NCBI GenBank assembly: GCA_017551675.1
Contig: JAFZLC010000013.1
Span: forward strand, 62,001 to 126,000
Reading direction: 5' to 3'
Length of the DNA: 64,000 bases
Source of the DNA: Paludibacteraceae bacterium
Lineage (GTDB): Bacteria; Bacteroidota; Bacteroidia; Bacteroidales; Paludibacteraceae
In this document: one piece after another, positions 62,346 to 64,000 of the stretch
Layout of the letters: every line of letters begins with the position of its first letter
How positions within the stretch are numbered: position 1 is the stretch's first letter
Notes under the pieces: generated by a model
The model's database searches: none
The model's input: the letters and a program-made list of their open reading frames with translations, nothing else
Told to the model about the DNA's origin: nothing
Position numbers and translations under genes: made by a program

Positions 62346-62380
62346 AGTGTGCCAAAATTGAATTTCGACACACTCTTTTT
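62346..62380. terminator. Bidirectional terminator, AAA ATPase gene and clpC
   Basis: AGTGTG and CACACT, with an inner AAATT/AATTT pairing, flanked by A and T runs. It lies in the 143-base gap between two convergent genes. Confidence 0.7.
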
Positions 62381-62399
62381 CAGTTAGTATGAGTTGAGG

Positions 62400-64000
62400 C
62401 TATACCTTGCATTGTATAGCTTTTTTCTCTTCGTCGTAATCGATGGTGATGGTGTCACCTTGTTTGATTTTGTTTGCTAACAAGACCTCAGCCACTTCAT
62501 CCTCAACATATTTTTGAATGGCACGTTTCAATGGTCTGGCACCGAATTGAATATCGTATCCTTTTTCGGAGATAAAGTCTTTTGCCTTTTCTGTTAGCGA
62601 CAGATGATAGCCCATTTTCTCGATTCTCTCGTAGACGCTCTTCAATTCCAAATCGATGATTTTGAAGATGGACTCTTTCTGAAGTTGATCGAACATGATG
62701 ATGTCATCAATACGGTTCAAGAATTCAGGAGAGAATGTCTTATTCAAAGCTTTTTGAATGACGCTATGAGCGAATTGTTTGTCTTCCAAGTTTACTGTCA
62801 TGGAGAAACCAACACCCTTTCCGAAGTCCTTTAACTGACGTGTTCCCACGTTGGAAGTCATGATGATGATTGTGTTTTTGAAGTCTACCTGACGACCTAA
62901 ACTATCAGTCAAGCGACCCTCGTCGAGGACTTGAAGTAATAGGTTGAAGACATCGGCGTGAGCTTTCTCAATCTCATCAAGTAGGATGATGGAGTAGGGC
63001 TTACGTCTGACACGTTCAGTCAGTTGTCCACCCTCTTCATAACCGACATATCCTGGAGGTGCTCCAATCAGTCTTGAAACGGAGAATTTCTCCATGTATT
63101 CACTCATATCAATACGGATAAGAGCGTCGGTGGAGTTGAACATCTCTTTTGCCAACATTTTTGCCAAATAGGTTTTACCGACACCTGTTGGACCCACGAA
63201 GATAAACGATCCGATAGGACGGTTAGGGTCTTTCAATCCGATTCGACTACGTTGGATGGATTTGACGATTTTAGTGACAGCATCGTCTTGTCCGATGACT
63301 TGTCCGATGAGTTTTTCACTCATGTGACGAAGTTTCTCGCTCTCTTCTTGAGCGATATTTTGAATAGGAACGCCTGACATCATGGAGATGACCATTTTCA
63401 CCTGTTCTTCATCCACGTTTTGGCGTTCATTTTTCATTTCATTTTGCCATTCAATCTTAGCATCTTCAATGGCTTGAGTGCATTGTTTCTCTTGGTCGCG
63501 ATAGTTAGCCGCCAATTCAAAATCTTGATCGGAGACAGCCTTTTCTTTAAGTTCTTTGAATTGTTGTCTTTTCTTCTCAAGGTCAGTGATTGAGTTAGGC
63601 ATCGTCACGTTAGAGATGTGAGTGCGGGCACCCGCTTCATCGAGAGCATCAATAGCCTTGTCTGGGAAGGAACGGTCTGTGATGTATCGTTCCGTATATT
63701 TGACGCACGCTTTAAGCGCCTCTTCCGTGTAGGTTACGTAGTGGTGGTCTTCATAACGTTCTTTGATGTTATGAAGGATTTGTAGGGTTTCCTCTGCGGT
63801 AGTAGGTTCCACCAGCACTTTTTGGAAGCGACGTTCCAATGCACCATCCTTCTCGATGTGTTCACGATATTCGTTAAGCGTGGTAGCACCGATGCATTGA
63901 ATATCGCCTCTAGCCAAAGCAGGTTTCAGAATGTTGGCAGCATCTAGAGAACCAGGGGACGAACCAGCACCAACGATTGTATGAATCTCGTCGATGAATA
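62400..64000 (-). CDS. clpC: ClpC-type ATPase, C-terminal part
   Basis: The frame runs on to the right edge of the window, so the gene's N-terminus lies beyond it. The visible 533 residues hold the end of the first AAA domain (IDEIHTIVGAGSSPGSLDAA, GATTLNEYREHIEKDGALER and RRF) and a UVR-like linker (KEKAVSDQDFELAANYRDQE). The complete second AAA domain has FVGPTGVGKTYLAKML Walker A, ILLDEIEKAHADVFNLLLQ Walker B and PEFLNRIDDIIMF. The linker is of ClpC rather than ClpB length. It unfolds proteins for ClpP. A good ending, without truncation, is at 62400. Confidence 0.9.
   Translation of the reverse strand, partial: FIDEIHTIVGAGSSPGSLDAANILKPALARGDIQCIGATTLNEYREHIEKDGALERRFQKVLVEPTTAEETLQILHNIKERYEDHHYVTYTEEALKACVKYTERYITDRSFPDKAIDALDEAGARTHISNVTMPNSITDLEKKRQQFKELKEKAVSDQDFELAANYRDQEKQCTQAIEDAKIEWQNEMKNERQNVDEEQVKMVISMMSGVPIQNIAQEESEKLRHMSEKLIGQVIGQDDAVTKIVKSIQRSRIGLKDPNRPIGSFIFVGPTGVGKTYLAKMLAKEMFNSTDALIRIDMSEYMEKFSVSRLIGAPPGYVGYEEGGQLTERVRRKPYSIILLDEIEKAHADVFNLLLQVLDEGRLTDSLGRQVDFKNTIIIMTSNVGTRQLKDFGKGVGFSMTVNLEDKQFAHSVIQKALNKTFSPEFLNRIDDIIMFDQLQKESIFKIIDLELKSVYERIEKMGYHLSLTEKAKDFISEKGYDIQFGARPLKRAIQKYVEDEVAEVLLANKIKQGDTITIDYDEEKKAIQCKV

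Overview
The window is 64 kb of AT-rich chromosomal DNA from a member of the order Bacteroidales (phylum Bacteroidota). Four things support this. Promoters repeatedly show the Bacteroidota pattern TTTG-N19-TAnnTTTG. Start codons lack Shine-Dalgarno sequences. Two secreted glycoside hydrolases end in type IX secretion (T9SS) sorting domains. Several families are Bacteroidota-typical (GSCFA, DUF5683, DUF4293, single-chain GlyRS, VorB-type oxidoreductase, OmpA proteins with thrombospondin type-3 repeats). I cannot name the genus. I saw no rRNA, tRNA, CRISPR array, intact insertion sequence or prophage.

Layout. 1-9.9 kb: end of a DUF4197 gene, a Crp/Fnr regulator, prephenate dehydrogenase, a T9SS-exported GH44-like glycanase, a large OmpA porin-like protein, glycogen branching enzyme, a GSCFA protein and an OmpA lipoprotein. 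10-15 kb: dxs, an unknown membrane-anchored protein, and the agmatine-to-putrescine pair aguA-aguB. 15-19 kb: parA-parB-DUF5683-LysM transglycosylase. 19-24.6 kb: a MurC-like ligase and a flippase-like membrane protein on the minus strand, then rsmA, corA and obg on the plus strand. 24.7-27.8 kb: a GH43-GH30-ricin-T9SS fusion enzyme. 28-36.8 kb: glyS, priA, a DEAD-box helicase, a low-molecular-weight phosphatase, gdhA and ddh. 36.8-42.4 kb: an accessory stretch holding an AbiF/Abi_2 gene between two nearly identical 60-nt RNA genes, a WG-repeat protein, nadE and gene debris. 42.4-46.6 kb: DUF2461, an EamA transporter and metE. 46.7-50 kb: a tandemly duplicated pair of PH-like membrane proteins with one intact and one broken lipoprotein. 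50-57.8 kb (minus strand): a four-gene 2-oxoacid:ferredoxin oxidoreductase operon, a CotH-kinase protein, an iron alcohol dehydrogenase and an aspartate-type aminotransferase. 58-64 kb: an iorB gene without iorA, DUF4293, a GNAT acetyltransferase, an aminotransferase, an AAA ATPase and the 3' part of clpC.

The most interesting system is at 37.17-38.31 kb. A HEPN-type AbiF protein is bracketed by two copies of a short structured RNA that differ at one base in 60. Each copy has its own TTTG-N19-TAnnTTTG promoter and its own hairpin-plus-T-run terminator. The layout resembles an RNA-antitoxin/protein-toxin defence module. Direct repeats at both ends could also let the toxin gene be lost, leaving one RNA gene behind.

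Two further non-coding patterns recur. One is a family of imperfect inverted repeats built on GGTGRGTTCTATAAA, found only between genes and close to promoters (near dxs, rsmA, glyS, the vor operon and others). The other is a set of REP-like palindromes that begin with GTAG. Metabolically the window points to an anaerobic, amino-acid- and glycan-fermenting lifestyle: ferredoxin-linked 2-oxoacid oxidation, glutamate dehydrogenase, glycogen storage and secreted polysaccharide hydrolases.
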